DNA of 35,276 bases from Candidatus Hadarchaeum sp. (GTDB lineage Archaea; Hadarchaeota; Hadarchaeia; Hadarchaeales; Hadarchaeaceae): positions 1 through 35,276 of the forward strand of contig DYFS01000008.1 in the NCBI GenBank assembly GCA_020725055.1, read 5' to 3'. A program made the translations under genes and the position numbers. Positions 6,995 through 16,591 of the stretch are shown here, piece after piece; positions within the stretch are counted from its first letter, which is position 1; every line of letters starts with the position of its first letter. The notes below the pieces were generated by a model. It was not told where the DNA came from. It did not search any database and saw nothing but the letters and a program-made list of their open reading frames with translations.

Positions 6995-8989
6995 ATGAAC
7001 GAAAAGTTGGTCGAGTTTCTGCACGGTAAAGAGGTGCTCAAGGAACTCCGCAAGCTCACGGCCGCCGGCCAGAAGTCGCTCACGGTGGAATTCGAACGCC
7101 TGCTCAACTTCAACATGAAGCTCGCGAAAGCCCTGCTCGATTCCCCAGCCGATTTCTTCGCCGCTGCGGACAAAATTTTGAGCGACATAACTAAACTTCC
7201 CAGGATGCGCCTGCGGGTGTGCGGGCTCGATCAGTCGATAAAAATACGAAAGATCAGGGCCGAGCAGGTCGGCAGGTTCACCCAAGTTGAGGGCATGCTG
7301 AAACGCGTGGGAGAGATTAAGCCGGAGCTGAGGGTGGCGATTTTCAAGTGCAGGCGCTGCGGGGAGGAACAGGAAGTTGAGCAGATCAACGAGGTATACC
7401 GCGAGCCGCTACTGTGCGCGAACCCGAACTGCGGCAAGCGGGGCCCCTTTGACCTCGTGGTTGAAAACTCGGAGTTCCGCGATTGGCAGAGCCTCGTGCT
7501 CCAGGAGCGGCCAGAGGAGCTACGGGGAGGCCAGATTCCCCGCCTGCTCAGCATGGTGGTGAAAGACGATTTTGTCGACAAAGCCGTGCCGGGCAACCGG
7601 GTCGTGGTGACCGGCACCCTGCGGGTTTTCCAGGAGCGGGATCAGCGGGAGCGGAAGACCACGTTCCGGAAGGTGCTTTACGTGAGCCACATCGAGGTGC
7701 TGCAGAAGGGTATCGAGGAAGCGGAGCTCTCGCCCGAAGACGAGGCGCGGATCAAAGAGCTCGCCAAAGACCCGTGGCTCCGAAACATGATAATCCAGTC
7801 GATCGCCCCGAGCATATACGGTTATGACCCGGTCAAGGAGGCGATCGCGCTTCAGCTTTTTGGATGTGACCCTGTTGAGCTGCCAGATGGCACTAGGATT
7901 CGCGGCGATACCCACATCCTTTTGACAGGTGACCCGGGGGTGGCGAAGAGCGTGCTCCTCAAGTGGGTCGCAAACGTTGCGCCCCGCGGCCTCTACACCT
8001 CAGGCAAGAAGGCTACGGGTGCTGGCCTTACCGCGAGCGCAGTCCGCGACGAGTTCGGCGGCGGCTGGACGCTGGAGGCGGGGGCGCTTGTGATCGCGGA
8101 TGGCGGCATAGCCTGCGTCGACGAGTTCGAGAAGATGTCAGATGAAGACAGGAGCGCAATTTTGGAGTCGCTTGAGCAGCAGACGATTAGCGTGGCCAAG
8201 GCCGGGATAGTTGCGACGCTTAACACACGCACAGCGGTCATCGCGGCGTGCAACCCGAAGTTCGGGAGGTTTGAGCGAAACAGAACCACCGCTGAACAAA
8301 TTGCCTTAGATCCGGTCATTCTTTCGAGGTTCGACGCCCTTTTCATCATGCGCGACGAGCCGCGCGCCGAGCGAGACCGGACGATCGCCCATCACATCCT
8401 GGAACTCCATCGCGACCCAACCCGCGCACTCAAGCCGCCGCTCGACCCGGAAACGCTTCGGAAGATGATTATCTACTCACGCAGGGATGTACACCCGAAG
8501 TTCAAAGATAAAGAGGTGTTGAAGGTGATTGAAGACTTTTTCGTCAAGTGGAGGAGCACCGCGGAAGGGGGGGTGGCGCCGATCCCGATCACGGCGAGGC
8601 AACTCGAGGCGCTTGTCAGGCTGTCGAAGGCAAACGCACGGATGCGGTTGAGCGACGAGGTGACGGTCGAGGACGCGAACCGCTCGATAAACCTCATAAA
8701 GTTATCGCTGCAGGAGGCCGGCATAGACCCGGAGTCTGGCAAGGTGGACATAGATATCCTGATGACGGGGGTGAGCAGATCCCAGCGCAGCAAGATCGAC
8801 CGGGTGCTCGACATAATTCGCGATCTCGAGGGGCGGTACGGCGGGGTGGCGCCGGTGGACGAGGTGAAGCGCATAGCCGGTGAGGAGGGGATCAAAGAGA
8901 AATTTGTCGAAAACATGATCGAGGCAGAAAAACTGAGGGGGCATCTCTACGAACCAAAGCCCGGGATGGTAAGCAGGGCGGTGAAGTGA
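6995..8989 (+). CDS. mcm: MCM replicative helicase
   Basis: Ring-shaped AAA+ helicase that unwinds DNA at replication forks with GINS and a Cdc45/GAN partner. From ATG 6995 it is 664 residues. The N-terminal region contains a zinc finger with C119, C122, C141 and C146. The AAA+ domain carries Walker A GDPGVAKS (about 312-319), Walker B 'IACVDEFEKM' and the arginine-finger motif 'LSRFDALF'. A winged-helix domain follows at the C-terminus. No intein is present. The start is ambiguous: ATG 6995 has GGAG at 6985-6988 at good spacing; TTG 6983 has GGAGG (6971-6975) at good spacing; ATG 6977 lies too close to that site. The stop overlaps gins23. Confidence 0.96.
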   Translation: MNEKLVEFLHGKEVLKELRKLTAAGQKSLTVEFERLLNFNMKLAKALLDSPADFFAAADKILSDITKLPRMRLRVCGLDQSIKIRKIRAEQVGRFTQVEGMLKRVGEIKPELRVAIFKCRRCGEEQEVEQINEVYREPLLCANPNCGKRGPFDLVVENSEFRDWQSLVLQERPEELRGGQIPRLLSMVVKDDFVDKAVPGNRVVVTGTLRVFQERDQRERKTTFRKVLYVSHIEVLQKGIEEAELSPEDEARIKELAKDPWLRNMIIQSIAPSIYGYDPVKEAIALQLFGCDPVELPDGTRIRGDTHILLTGDPGVAKSVLLKWVANVAPRGLYTSGKKATGAGLTASAVRDEFGGGWTLEAGALVIADGGIACVDEFEKMSDEDRSAILESLEQQTISVAKAGIVATLNTRTAVIAACNPKFGRFERNRTTAEQIALDPVILSRFDALFIMRDEPRAERDRTIAHHILELHRDPTRALKPPLDPETLRKMIIYSRRDVHPKFKDKEVLKVIEDFFVKWRSTAEGGVAPIPITARQLEALVRLSKANARMRLSDEVTVEDANRSINLIKLSLQEAGIDPESGKVDIDILMTGVSRSQRSKIDRVLDIIRDLEGRYGGVAPVDEVKRIAGEEGIKEKFVENMIEAEKLRGHLYEPKPGMVSRAVK

Positions 8990-9582
8990 TGAAACAGCGC
9001 GTTCGTATTCTCCGTGACTTTCCCCCTGTCGAGCTCGTCGGGAGGCAGCTCGGCCCGTTTGGGGCGGGGCAAGAGGTTGAGCTTGAAATTTGGGAGGCGG
9101 CGGTGCTCGAGAGGCACGGGTTCTCCGAGCCGGTTCAAAAAATCACGGTCACAGAATTGAGGAAACTCCTGCTGGCCGAAGAGCGAGCTTCGGAGCCAGC
9201 GCCTCTGCCGCAGGGTTTCTACGCGTTGCTAGCTCAGCGCATCTCAGATCTGCGGGTGGTGAACCAGCGGGAGGAAATCGAGGAGCTCTGGGCTGCGGTC
9301 GTGGCGTTTACCGAAGCCAGGACGCAAAAACTCGTCCGGGCCGCGACCTCGCCAGCTGCAGCTGAGAATCTGTCGCCCGAGGAGAGGTTCCTCGTCAACC
9401 GCTTGGTGATAGCTCTGAAGGACTGGAGCGAGTGGCTGGAGAAAATGTTTGAAAAAGAGGAGGTGGGTAAAAATGGTGAGTTCGGAGGGCCTGTTCGACA
9501 TGCTGTTGGAGGCACGCCCGATATTCAAAAACAGGGAGTACTTGCGCCCGACGTACACGCCAGCGGAACTGCCGCACCGTGA
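8989..9582 (+). CDS. GINS complex subunit Gins23-type
   Basis: Subunit of the archaeal GINS complex, which tethers MCM to primase and polymerase. The order is a small beta-rich B domain first (about residues 1-60, 'RVRILRDFPPVELVGRQLGPFGAGQ' split as RVRILRDFPPVEL and LGPFGAGQEVEL) and a helical A domain second (about 70-160). This is the B-A order of Gins23 rather than the A-B order of Gins51 found at 29784. ATG 8989 overlaps the mcm stop (1 nt). The frame runs on to 9582, about 110 nt into orc1, adding a 36-residue tail of unlikely composition. This may be a real overlap or a sign of a lost stop or frameshift near 9460. Confidence 0.82.
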   Translation: MKQRVRILRDFPPVELVGRQLGPFGAGQEVELEIWEAAVLERHGFSEPVQKITVTELRKLLLAEERASEPAPLPQGFYALLAQRISDLRVVNQREEIEELWAAVVAFTEARTQKLVRAATSPAAAENLSPEERFLVNRLVIALKDWSEWLEKMFEKEEVGKNGEFGGPVRHAVGGTPDIQKQGVLAPDVHASGTAAP

Positions 9583-10741
9583 TGAGCAGATCCATCAGCT
9601 CGCGCGGATCCTGGCAGCCCCGTTGCGCGGCGAAACCCCGTCGAACATATTTATCTACGGCAAGACCGGCACGGGCAAGACGGCGACTGTGAAATACGTG
9701 ACGAAAGAGCTCGAAAAAGTTGCGGAGCGCGCCCCACGGAGGGTTGAGGTAGTTTACATAAACTGCGAGCTCGTCAACACGCAGTACCGAATTCTCGCGA
9801 CACTTGCGACCATCTTTCTGGAAAAAATGAGGGAGAAGTGCGGTGAGCCGGGGTTAGACTTGCCAGAGGAGGTGCCGATGACCGGCTGGCCAACCGATCA
9901 AGTTTACAAGTGCTTTTTTAGGGCCCTCGATCATGACAGGCAGCTCGCGATAATCGTGCTCGATGAGGTAGACAAGCTGGTTTTGAAAAGCGGCGACGAG
10001 GTGCTCTACAACCTGACCCGCGTCAACTCGGACCTCAAAAACGCGAAAATCAGCATCGTGGGGATTTCAAACGACCTGAACTTCATGAACTACTTGGACC
10101 CGCGGGTGAGAAGCAGCCTGAGCGAAGAGGAACTGGTTTTCCCGCCCTACAACGCGCTCCAGCTCAGGGATATCCTTGACAAGAGGGCGGTGATGAGTTT
10201 TGCGGTGGGTGCCCTTGAGGGCGGGGTGATCTCCCTCTGCGCGGCACACGCGGCACGGGAACACGGCGATGCTAGGCGCGCCCTCGACCTGTTGCGCGTC
10301 GCTGGCGAGATTGCGGAGCGTGAGGGGGCCAACACTGTATCCGTCGAGCACGTCAGGCAGGCATACCAGAAGATTGAGCAGGACAAGACGCTCGAGGTAA
10401 TCCGCACGCTGCCGACGCAGTCGAAGCTCGTCCTGTACAGCGTAATCCTCCTAGACGAGCGGAGGGAGAGGAAAATCATCACAGGCGACGTTTACAACGT
10501 TTACCGTACGCTGTGCCGCCAAAGTAGCCTGGATATACTCACCCAGCGCCGGGTCAGTGATCTAATCAACGAGCTCGACATGATGGGGATAATCAACGCC
10601 CGGATCATCAGCAAGGGCAGATACGGCAGGACCAAAGAAATCGTGCTCAACGTCCAGCCGCTACAGGCGAGGGCGGCAATCCAAGTGGAGTACCCAGATG
10701 TCGATGTGGCAACGTTGCCGCGCCAGCTCACGCTCGCCTGA
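9473..10741 (+). CDS. orc1: Orc1/Cdc6 origin-recognition and helicase-loader protein
   Basis: AAA+ initiator that binds origin boxes and loads MCM. In the 422-residue product, 'PIFKNREYLRPTYTP' is the typical N-terminal motif, Walker A GKTGTGKT is at 63-70, Walker B LDEVDK at 163-168, sensor 1 is in 'GISND', and sensor 2 in 'GDARRALDLLR'. The C-terminal 130 residues form the winged-helix DNA-binding domain. ATG 9473 has an excellent ribosome site, GAGGAGGTG at 9456-9464, which decides the start against the in-frame upstream codon. It is the only orc1 gene seen in the window. The origin-box-like element upstream of mcm would be its likely target. Confidence 0.95.
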   Translation: MVSSEGLFDMLLEARPIFKNREYLRPTYTPAELPHRDEQIHQLARILAAPLRGETPSNIFIYGKTGTGKTATVKYVTKELEKVAERAPRRVEVVYINCELVNTQYRILATLATIFLEKMREKCGEPGLDLPEEVPMTGWPTDQVYKCFFRALDHDRQLAIIVLDEVDKLVLKSGDEVLYNLTRVNSDLKNAKISIVGISNDLNFMNYLDPRVRSSLSEEELVFPPYNALQLRDILDKRAVMSFAVGALEGGVISLCAAHAAREHGDARRALDLLRVAGEIAEREGANTVSVEHVRQAYQKIEQDKTLEVIRTLPTQSKLVLYSVILLDERRERKIITGDVYNVYRTLCRQSSLDILTQRRVSDLINELDMMGIINARIISKGRYGRTKEIVLNVQPLQARAAIQVEYPDVDVATLPRQLTLA

Positions 10742-10750
10742 GGTAAGGGT

Positions 10751-12322
10751 ATGGTAGACGAGGCCGCGATTGTCCGCAAGTTCATGGACGAGGAGATGCA
10801 GCTCACCCCGGGGGCCCTCGAAACCCTGAGAAAGCTCCCCGACGCAGACGCCGCGGTCGAGAGGATGTTGGCCGGCCTTCGTGGCATGGTTAAAAAACCC
10901 CTGGTAATCACCGTGGACGAGGTTACGAGATTTATGGGCGGCGAAGAAATGGGGCTGCCCCCGCCACTGGAGGTCAAACCGACCATCGAAATCGAGGAAA
11001 GGTTGCGCGAGGTAGAAAAACCCCCGGAGCCCCTTCCAGAGCTTGTTCACCGGAGGTTCAGGCCACTCGCGGCAGAAATTGAAGCGGACGTCGAGGTGGT
11101 GCGGGACATCACCGGGCGGAGCTACACGGAGGGGGGGCTGAAGGATTTTGTGAAGTTGTTCAAGGATCGCTACGAGAGGTTACGCGACCTTCTCCGAAAG
11201 AGGGTCGAGCTCCAAGGCGCCGCCCCGATCAAAAGCGCGTCCAGTTACGAGGACGGTGAGAAGGTCAAAATCATAGGGATGGTCGCTGATAAGCGCGAGA
11301 GCAAGCTCGGGAACACGGTGGTCGAACTCGAGGACGAAAGCGGGAGGGCGGTAGTGATTGTTTCGAAGAGGGGCCGTGACCTCGCTCAAAAAGCGGCGGA
11401 AGTGGTTCAGGATGAGGTCATAGGTGTAGTTGCGACGGTGCGGAAGAGAGACCGCGCCCCCCTCCTGCTTGCGAACGACATAATCTGGCCAGAGACCCCC
11501 GCTCAGCGTGAACCTACCAGAGCTGCGGACCCCGTTTGTGCCGTGTTGATATCCGATTTGCACGTTGGGAGCGAGATGTTTTTGGAGGACGCATTTGCGA
11601 AATTTTTGAAGTGGCTGCGTGGGGAAGAAGGCAGCCAAGAGCAGCATGAGCTGGCCGGCAGGGTAAAATACGTGGTAATTGCTGGCGACCTCGTTGATGG
11701 CGTTGGCATTTACCCGCAGCAGGAGGAGGAACTCCTCATCACAGACATTTTCAAGCAGTACGATGCGGTGACCGAGTTGCTCGCCCAAATCCCCGATCAC
11801 ATAACCATCGTCATCGCCCCCGGCAACCACGATGCGGTTCGCCCGTTGGAACCACAGCCCGCCCTTCCAAAGGATGTCGCCGCAGCCCTCTACGATTTAA
11901 ACTCGGTAATGGTTGGCAACCCCACGCAGTTAAAAATTCACGGCGCCAACCTCCTCATTTACCACGGAAGGAGCTTCGATGACCTAGTGGCGACGATTCC
12001 GGGGTTGAACCGCCAAGACCCGATCCCGCCGATGAGCAAACTGCTTCAAAAGCGCCACCTAGCGCCAATCTACGGTGGGCGCACCTCGATTTCACCGGAA
12101 GATAGGGATTATCTCGTAATCGAGGAGGTGCCGGACATCCTCCATTGCGGCCACATGCATGTATTCGGCCAAAAGAAGTACCGTGATGTGATGCTCGTGA
12201 ACTCCGGCACCTTTCAAGAGCGAACGATGTACATGATGAGTTTGGGGGTTAAGCCCACCCCAGGGATCGTGCCGGTTATCGACTTACAGACCTACCAAGC
12301 GAGCGTGGTACACTTTGCGTAA
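10751..12322 (+). CDS. polB: DNA polymerase D small subunit DP1 (3'-5' exonuclease)
   Basis: Proofreading subunit of the archaeal replicative polymerase PolD. The 523-residue protein has a poorly conserved N-terminal third, an OB-fold (about 165-245, 'EKVKIIGMVADKR'), and a C-terminal calcineurin-like phosphodiesterase domain. The metal-binding motifs of that domain are intact: 'SDLHVGS', 'AGDLVDG', 'PGNHD', 'YHGRS' and 'GHMHVFG'. This makes an active Mre11-like nuclease likely. The ATG follows GAGGTAAGGG. Its stop is overlapped by 8 nt by the HAD phosphatase gene that separates it from its partner polC. Confidence 0.96.
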   Translation: MVDEAAIVRKFMDEEMQLTPGALETLRKLPDADAAVERMLAGLRGMVKKPLVITVDEVTRFMGGEEMGLPPPLEVKPTIEIEERLREVEKPPEPLPELVHRRFRPLAAEIEADVEVVRDITGRSYTEGGLKDFVKLFKDRYERLRDLLRKRVELQGAAPIKSASSYEDGEKVKIIGMVADKRESKLGNTVVELEDESGRAVVIVSKRGRDLAQKAAEVVQDEVIGVVATVRKRDRAPLLLANDIIWPETPAQREPTRAADPVCAVLISDLHVGSEMFLEDAFAKFLKWLRGEEGSQEQHELAGRVKYVVIAGDLVDGVGIYPQQEEELLITDIFKQYDAVTELLAQIPDHITIVIAPGNHDAVRPLEPQPALPKDVAAALYDLNSVMVGNPTQLKIHGANLLIYHGRSFDDLVATIPGLNRQDPIPPMSKLLQKRHLAPIYGGRTSISPEDRDYLVIEEVPDILHCGHMHVFGQKKYRDVMLVNSGTFQERTMYMMSLGVKPTPGIVPVIDLQTYQASVVHFA

Positions 12323-13130
12323 ACTCGCGAACCTCATCAATCGGCTCTCAACTTTCTTCTTGGATATGGATGGCGTGCTATACCGCGGGGAGGCGCCTAT
12401 TGGAGGGGCGGCGCAGGCCGTCGCTTACCTTCGGAGGAAAGGGAAGAAAATTGTGTTTATGACAAACAACGCGGCGTACACCCGGCGCGCGTATGTCCAC
12501 AAGCTAGCGAGGATGGGCATCCCCGCTCGCGAGTCAGAGATCATAACCTCAGGGTATGCCGCGGTGCTGTACCTGCGCAAACGCGCCCCGCACGCGCGAT
12601 TGTACGTTGTTGGAGAGCCGGGACTCAAGGCCGAGCTGAGGCAGGGCGGGTTTGAAGTTTTGCCAGACAATCGCGCGGGGGAAGTGGACTTCGTTGTGGC
12701 CGGGCTGGACCGCACCTTAACTTACAATAGGCTGGAGGCCGGCGTGCGTGCGCTTTTGGCCGGGGCGGAGCTGATCGCCACAAATCTGGATGCAACTTAC
12801 CCAACCGAAACAGGTCTTTCTCCGGGGGCTGGCGCGACGGTCGGTGCACTTTCGGGCTCTTCCGGCAAGCAACCGAAAGTCGTGATCGGCAAGCCGTCGC
12901 CCAACATGATAAAACTCGCACTCCGCATGGCCGGCTCGAGGCCAAAAGAAACTGCTATTCTTGGAGATAAGCTAGCCACAGACATCCGCGCTGGGAGGGA
13001 AGCCGGCCTCACAACGATATTGGTGCTGACCGGGGTGACTTCGAAGCGGGATCTCAAAAAGGCCAAGGGGACTAGGTTGGCGCCAGACATCGTTCTTTCA
13101 AGCATAACAGATCTGGTGGTGGGCAAATGA
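12315..13130 (+). CDS. HAD-superfamily phosphatase, NagD-like (subclass IIA)
   Basis: Hydrolyses a small phosphorylated metabolite; the substrate is not evident. The 271-residue protein shows HAD motif I 'FFLDMDGVLY' with D17 and D19, motif II 'FMTNNA', the motif III lysine in 'VVIGKPSP', and motif IV 'LGDKLATDIRAG'. The cap domain between motifs II and III matches NagD/p-nitrophenyl-phosphatase or phosphoglycolate-phosphatase-like enzymes. Translation starts with TTG 12315 inside the polB stop region (8 nt overlap) and ends overlapping polC by 4 nt, so it is translationally coupled to both polymerase D subunits. Confidence 0.88.
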   Translation: MRKLANLINRLSTFFLDMDGVLYRGEAPIGGAAQAVAYLRRKGKKIVFMTNNAAYTRRAYVHKLARMGIPARESEIITSGYAAVLYLRKRAPHARLYVVGEPGLKAELRQGGFEVLPDNRAGEVDFVVAGLDRTLTYNRLEAGVRALLAGAELIATNLDATYPTETGLSPGAGATVGALSGSSGKQPKVVIGKPSPNMIKLALRMAGSRPKETAILGDKLATDIRAGREAGLTTILVLTGVTSKRDLKKAKGTRLAPDIVLSSITDLVVGK

Positions 13131-16100
13131 TTACGGCGAGCCCCGCGATAGAAGCGTATTTCCAACAGCTCGATGCGAAGATAAAAGAGTGCTATGAAGT
13201 CGCGAACAAAGCTCGCTCACTCGGTCTTGACCCCGAGTTCGAGCCGGAGATCCCGCGGGCGGAAGATCTCGCCGCACGGGTTGAAAAGCTCGTCGGCCCC
13301 CAAGGGGTGGCGGAGGTCATCAGGAAGCTCGAGGAGGAGGAGATGAACCGAGAGGAGCTGGCCCTCAAAATTGCAGAAATGATAGTGGACGGCAGGTTTG
13401 GGAAGCTCGAGGACCGCCAGACAGCGGAGCAAGCGGTTCGAACGGCGCTGGCGATTTTGACAGAGGGAATAGCTGCAGCTGCACCTCTCGAAGGCATAAC
13501 GCACATCGCGATAAAGAAGAATTTCGATGCAACGCCCTACCTGGCTATCTACTTCGCGGGGCCGATTAGGTCGGCGGGCGGCACGGCGGCGGCGCTCGCG
13601 GTTTTGGCCGGGGATTTCGTCCGGAGGAAATTGTACCTAGACGTTTACAAGCCGACCAACCAAGAGATCGAGCGCTTTGTAGAGGAGGCTGAGCTCTACG
13701 GGGCTGAGGCAGCACACCTGCAGTACACGCCCTCAGCAGATGACATCCGTACGGCGGTCAGCAACATCCCGATCGAGATAACCGGCGAGCCGACCCAAAG
13801 GGACTTGATGGTCACAGGCTACCGCGACCTCGAGCGGATAGAAACGAACCTGGTTCGAGGGGGCGCTGTTTTGGCGCTGTGCGAGGGAGTATTACAGAAG
13901 GCTCCAAAAATTTTGAAGCATGTGGCGAAGCTCAACATCGACGGGTGGGGTTGGCTTCAAGATCTAATTGCGCGCGCCCCAACCGCCGAGGAAAAAGGAC
14001 CGGTCTATCCAAAGGGCGATAAGTACCTCGATGAGATCATCGCTGGCAGGCCGGTTTTTAGTCATCCGGGGCGAGAGGGTGGTTTCAGGCTCCGCTACGG
14101 CCATGCGAGGAACACCGGCATCGCTGCAGTCGGCATCCACCCAGCGACGATGGTCATTTGCAACGATTTTATCGCGGTCGGAACCCAGCTTAAACTCGAG
14201 CGGCCGGGCAAGGGAGGGGCGGTGACACCGGTTGACTCGATCGAGGGCCCGATTGTCAGGCTCGTCGATGGCTCGGCGGTGCAGATAAACTCGGTCGAAC
14301 AGGCGCTCGAGCTGCTCGACAAGGTCGATGAGGTCCTCTTCTTGGGTGACGTTTTGATAGGCTACGGTGAGTTTTTGGAGAACAACCACCCTCTGATGCC
14401 GGCCGGCTACTGCCAGGAGTGGTGGGCACAGGAAGTCAAGAAAGCGCTTGTCGGGAAATCAATCGACGGGGACTTGACGCCGTTCATAACGCCGCCTTAC
14501 CTGGGACCATCGCCGCGGCTCGCAATCGAGATATCGATAGAGCTTGGTGTGCCGCTGCACCCAGCGTTCACGTATCACTTCCAGGACATCGGGGTAGAGG
14601 AGCTCAAGAGCCTCGCCACGTGGCTCGTCAAGGGAGAACCGGAATTCGAGGGGGAGGTGCTCAGCAGCCTGCGCGTCCAGCTCGAGCAATCCCCAAAGCG
14701 CATCCTTGAGATACTCGGGGTCCCCCACCGTGTCGAAGGGGATTTTGTAACCATCGAAGAGCATACCTTTCCCCTGTGCACGTGTTTAGGGGTACTCGAC
14801 GGGCAGCGATTGAACGATGAAAAACTCGACGCGGTTCTCCGTGCAAACCCGGCGAAAGATGTCATGGACCTTGTGCAAATGCTGGCAGGGATGGCAATCA
14901 GGCGAAAGGCCCCGACGCGCATAGGCTGTCGAATGGGGAGGCCGGAGAAGGCGAACCCGCGCATAATGTCGCCCCCCGTGCATGTGCTATTCCCGGTCGA
15001 ACTTGGGGGTGGCGCGACCCGAAGCGTTATAAAAGCGGCTGAAAAGGGGCGCGCCCTCGTGGAGGTGGCGAGGTGCGAGTGCCCGGAGTGCGGCACGGTA
15101 TCCTTCATGCGAAAGTGCCCGAAGTGCGGCGCCCAAACCGTCTATACCCGAGTCTGCACGCGCTGCGGCCGCCCGTCAAGCGGTGAGCGATGCATAACGT
15201 GCGACGCGCGGACGGAGTTATTCGACAAGCGCGAGATAGACGTCAAATCGCTCTTGGACTCCGCCCTGAGCAGGTTGATGGAGCAGGCTCCGGATGAGGT
15301 AAAGGGCGTCAGGGGAATGACGAGCGCGTGCAAGATCCCCGAGCCACTCGAGAAGGGCATCCTGCGCGCGAAGCACCACCTTTACGTCTTCAAGGATGGC
15401 ACCGTTCGATTCGACGCGACTGATGTCCCGCTGACACACGTCCGTCCGAGGGAGATAGGCACGTCGGTGGAAAAGCTACGTGAGCTCGGGTACGCCACGG
15501 ATTATCGGGGACGGCCTCTCGAGAGCGACGATCAAACCATAGAACTCAGGGTCCAAGATGTTATCCTGTCGAAAGCGTGCGCCGAATACATGCTAAACGC
15601 TTCGAAGTTCGTGGACAGCCTGCTCCAAAAATTCTACGGGCTGCCACCCTACTACAATGCGAACGAGCCCGAAGATCTGGTTGGTCAGCTGGTGATAGGG
15701 CTGGCGCCGCACACCTCCGTGGGCGCGGCTGGGCGCATCATAGGTTTCTCCGATGCAAATGTCGGTTATGCCCACCCGTACTTCCACGCGGCGAAGAGGA
15801 GGGACTGTGATGGCGATGAAGATGCTGTCATCCTGCTGCTCGACGCCCTGCTCAATTTCAGCAAGCGCTTCTTACCATCAACGCGCGGGGGCACCATGGA
15901 CGCTCCGCTGATCCTGAACACCCGTATCAACCCAGCTGAGATAGACGAAGAGGCGCACAACATGGACGTGATGGAGGCCTACCCGCTTGAGTTCTACGAG
16001 GCGACGCTTCGGTATGCCAACCCGGGCGAGCTTTTGTCAGTGATGAAAACGGTTAGGGGCAGGCTGGGGACAGAGGAGCAGTACGAGGGGTTGAAATTCA

Positions 16101-16558
16101 CGCACGATTCAAGCGACATCTCAAACGGCCCGCACTCCAGCCTCTACAAAACGCTCGAAACGATGGAGGAGAAGACATCCGCGCAGCTTGGACTCGCGCG
16201 CAGAATCAGGGCGGTCGACGCCAACGATGTTGCGGAGCGTTTGATTGAGCACCACTTCATCCCAGACCTCAAGGGCAACCTCCGTGCTTTCGCGACGCAG
16301 CAGTTCAGGTGCACGAAATGCAACACGAAGTACCGGCGCATACCCCTGAGCGGCGTCTGCAACCGCTGCGGGGGCAACCTCATTCTAACGGTCACGCGCG
16401 GGGGGGTGGAGAAGTACCTAGAGGTGGCGATGCGGATAGCGCAGGAGTACAACGCGAGCGATTACACAAAGCAGCGCTTGAAGCTCACTCAGCGCGACAT
16501 AAAGTCGGTTTTCGAGAGCGACGCGCACCGGCAGGCGAGCCTAGCGGATTTCATGTAG
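13127..16558 (+). CDS. polC: DNA polymerase D large catalytic subunit DP2
   Basis: Catalytic subunit of PolD, with a double-psi beta-barrel core related to multisubunit RNA polymerases. The 1143-residue protein is uninterrupted, with no intein. The metal-binding catalytic aspartates lie in 'RRDCDGDEDAV' at 893-899 (D893, D895, D897). A four-knuckle zinc region with 'CPECG', 'CPKCG', 'CTRCG' and 'CITC' spans about 650-700. A further zinc knuckle pair ('CTKCN' and 'CNRCG') lies near the C-terminus, where DP2 meets DP1 and PCNA. ATG 13127 overlaps the HAD phosphatase stop by 4 nt. It is the last gene of the mcm operon. Confidence 0.97.
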   Translation: MITASPAIEAYFQQLDAKIKECYEVANKARSLGLDPEFEPEIPRAEDLAARVEKLVGPQGVAEVIRKLEEEEMNREELALKIAEMIVDGRFGKLEDRQTAEQAVRTALAILTEGIAAAAPLEGITHIAIKKNFDATPYLAIYFAGPIRSAGGTAAALAVLAGDFVRRKLYLDVYKPTNQEIERFVEEAELYGAEAAHLQYTPSADDIRTAVSNIPIEITGEPTQRDLMVTGYRDLERIETNLVRGGAVLALCEGVLQKAPKILKHVAKLNIDGWGWLQDLIARAPTAEEKGPVYPKGDKYLDEIIAGRPVFSHPGREGGFRLRYGHARNTGIAAVGIHPATMVICNDFIAVGTQLKLERPGKGGAVTPVDSIEGPIVRLVDGSAVQINSVEQALELLDKVDEVLFLGDVLIGYGEFLENNHPLMPAGYCQEWWAQEVKKALVGKSIDGDLTPFITPPYLGPSPRLAIEISIELGVPLHPAFTYHFQDIGVEELKSLATWLVKGEPEFEGEVLSSLRVQLEQSPKRILEILGVPHRVEGDFVTIEEHTFPLCTCLGVLDGQRLNDEKLDAVLRANPAKDVMDLVQMLAGMAIRRKAPTRIGCRMGRPEKANPRIMSPPVHVLFPVELGGGATRSVIKAAEKGRALVEVARCECPECGTVSFMRKCPKCGAQTVYTRVCTRCGRPSSGERCITCDARTELFDKREIDVKSLLDSALSRLMEQAPDEVKGVRGMTSACKIPEPLEKGILRAKHHLYVFKDGTVRFDATDVPLTHVRPREIGTSVEKLRELGYATDYRGRPLESDDQTIELRVQDVILSKACAEYMLNASKFVDSLLQKFYGLPPYYNANEPEDLVGQLVIGLAPHTSVGAAGRIIGFSDANVGYAHPYFHAAKRRDCDGDEDAVILLLDALLNFSKRFLPSTRGGTMDAPLILNTRINPAEIDEEAHNMDVMEAYPLEFYEATLRYANPGELLSVMKTVRGRLGTEEQYEGLKFTHDSSDISNGPHSSLYKTLETMEEKTSAQLGLARRIRAVDANDVAERLIEHHFIPDLKGNLRAFATQQFRCTKCNTKYRRIPLSGVCNRCGGNLILTVTRGGVEKYLEVAMRIAQEYNASDYTKQRLKLTQRDIKSVFESDAHRQASLADFM

Positions 16559-16568
16559 TTAATTTAAG
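16559..16568 (+). promoter_or_regulatory. TATA box of tRNA-Ser
   Basis: TTAATTTAAG is centred about 27 bp before the mature tRNA 5' end at 16592, the expected spacing for an archaeal tRNA promoter that starts at or just before the mature end. Confidence 0.5.
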
Positions 16569-16591
16569 GCAAAACAGCACATTTTTACATG

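Noticed and set aside
6777-7029. Open frames in the mcm upstream region
   Set aside because: They run across the mcm TATA box and start region, and show no ribosome site or recognisable composition.
13127-16558. Intein in the DP2 gene (and in mcm)
   Set aside because: Both proteins have normal length and continuous family motifs without splicing-junction or homing-endonuclease blocks.
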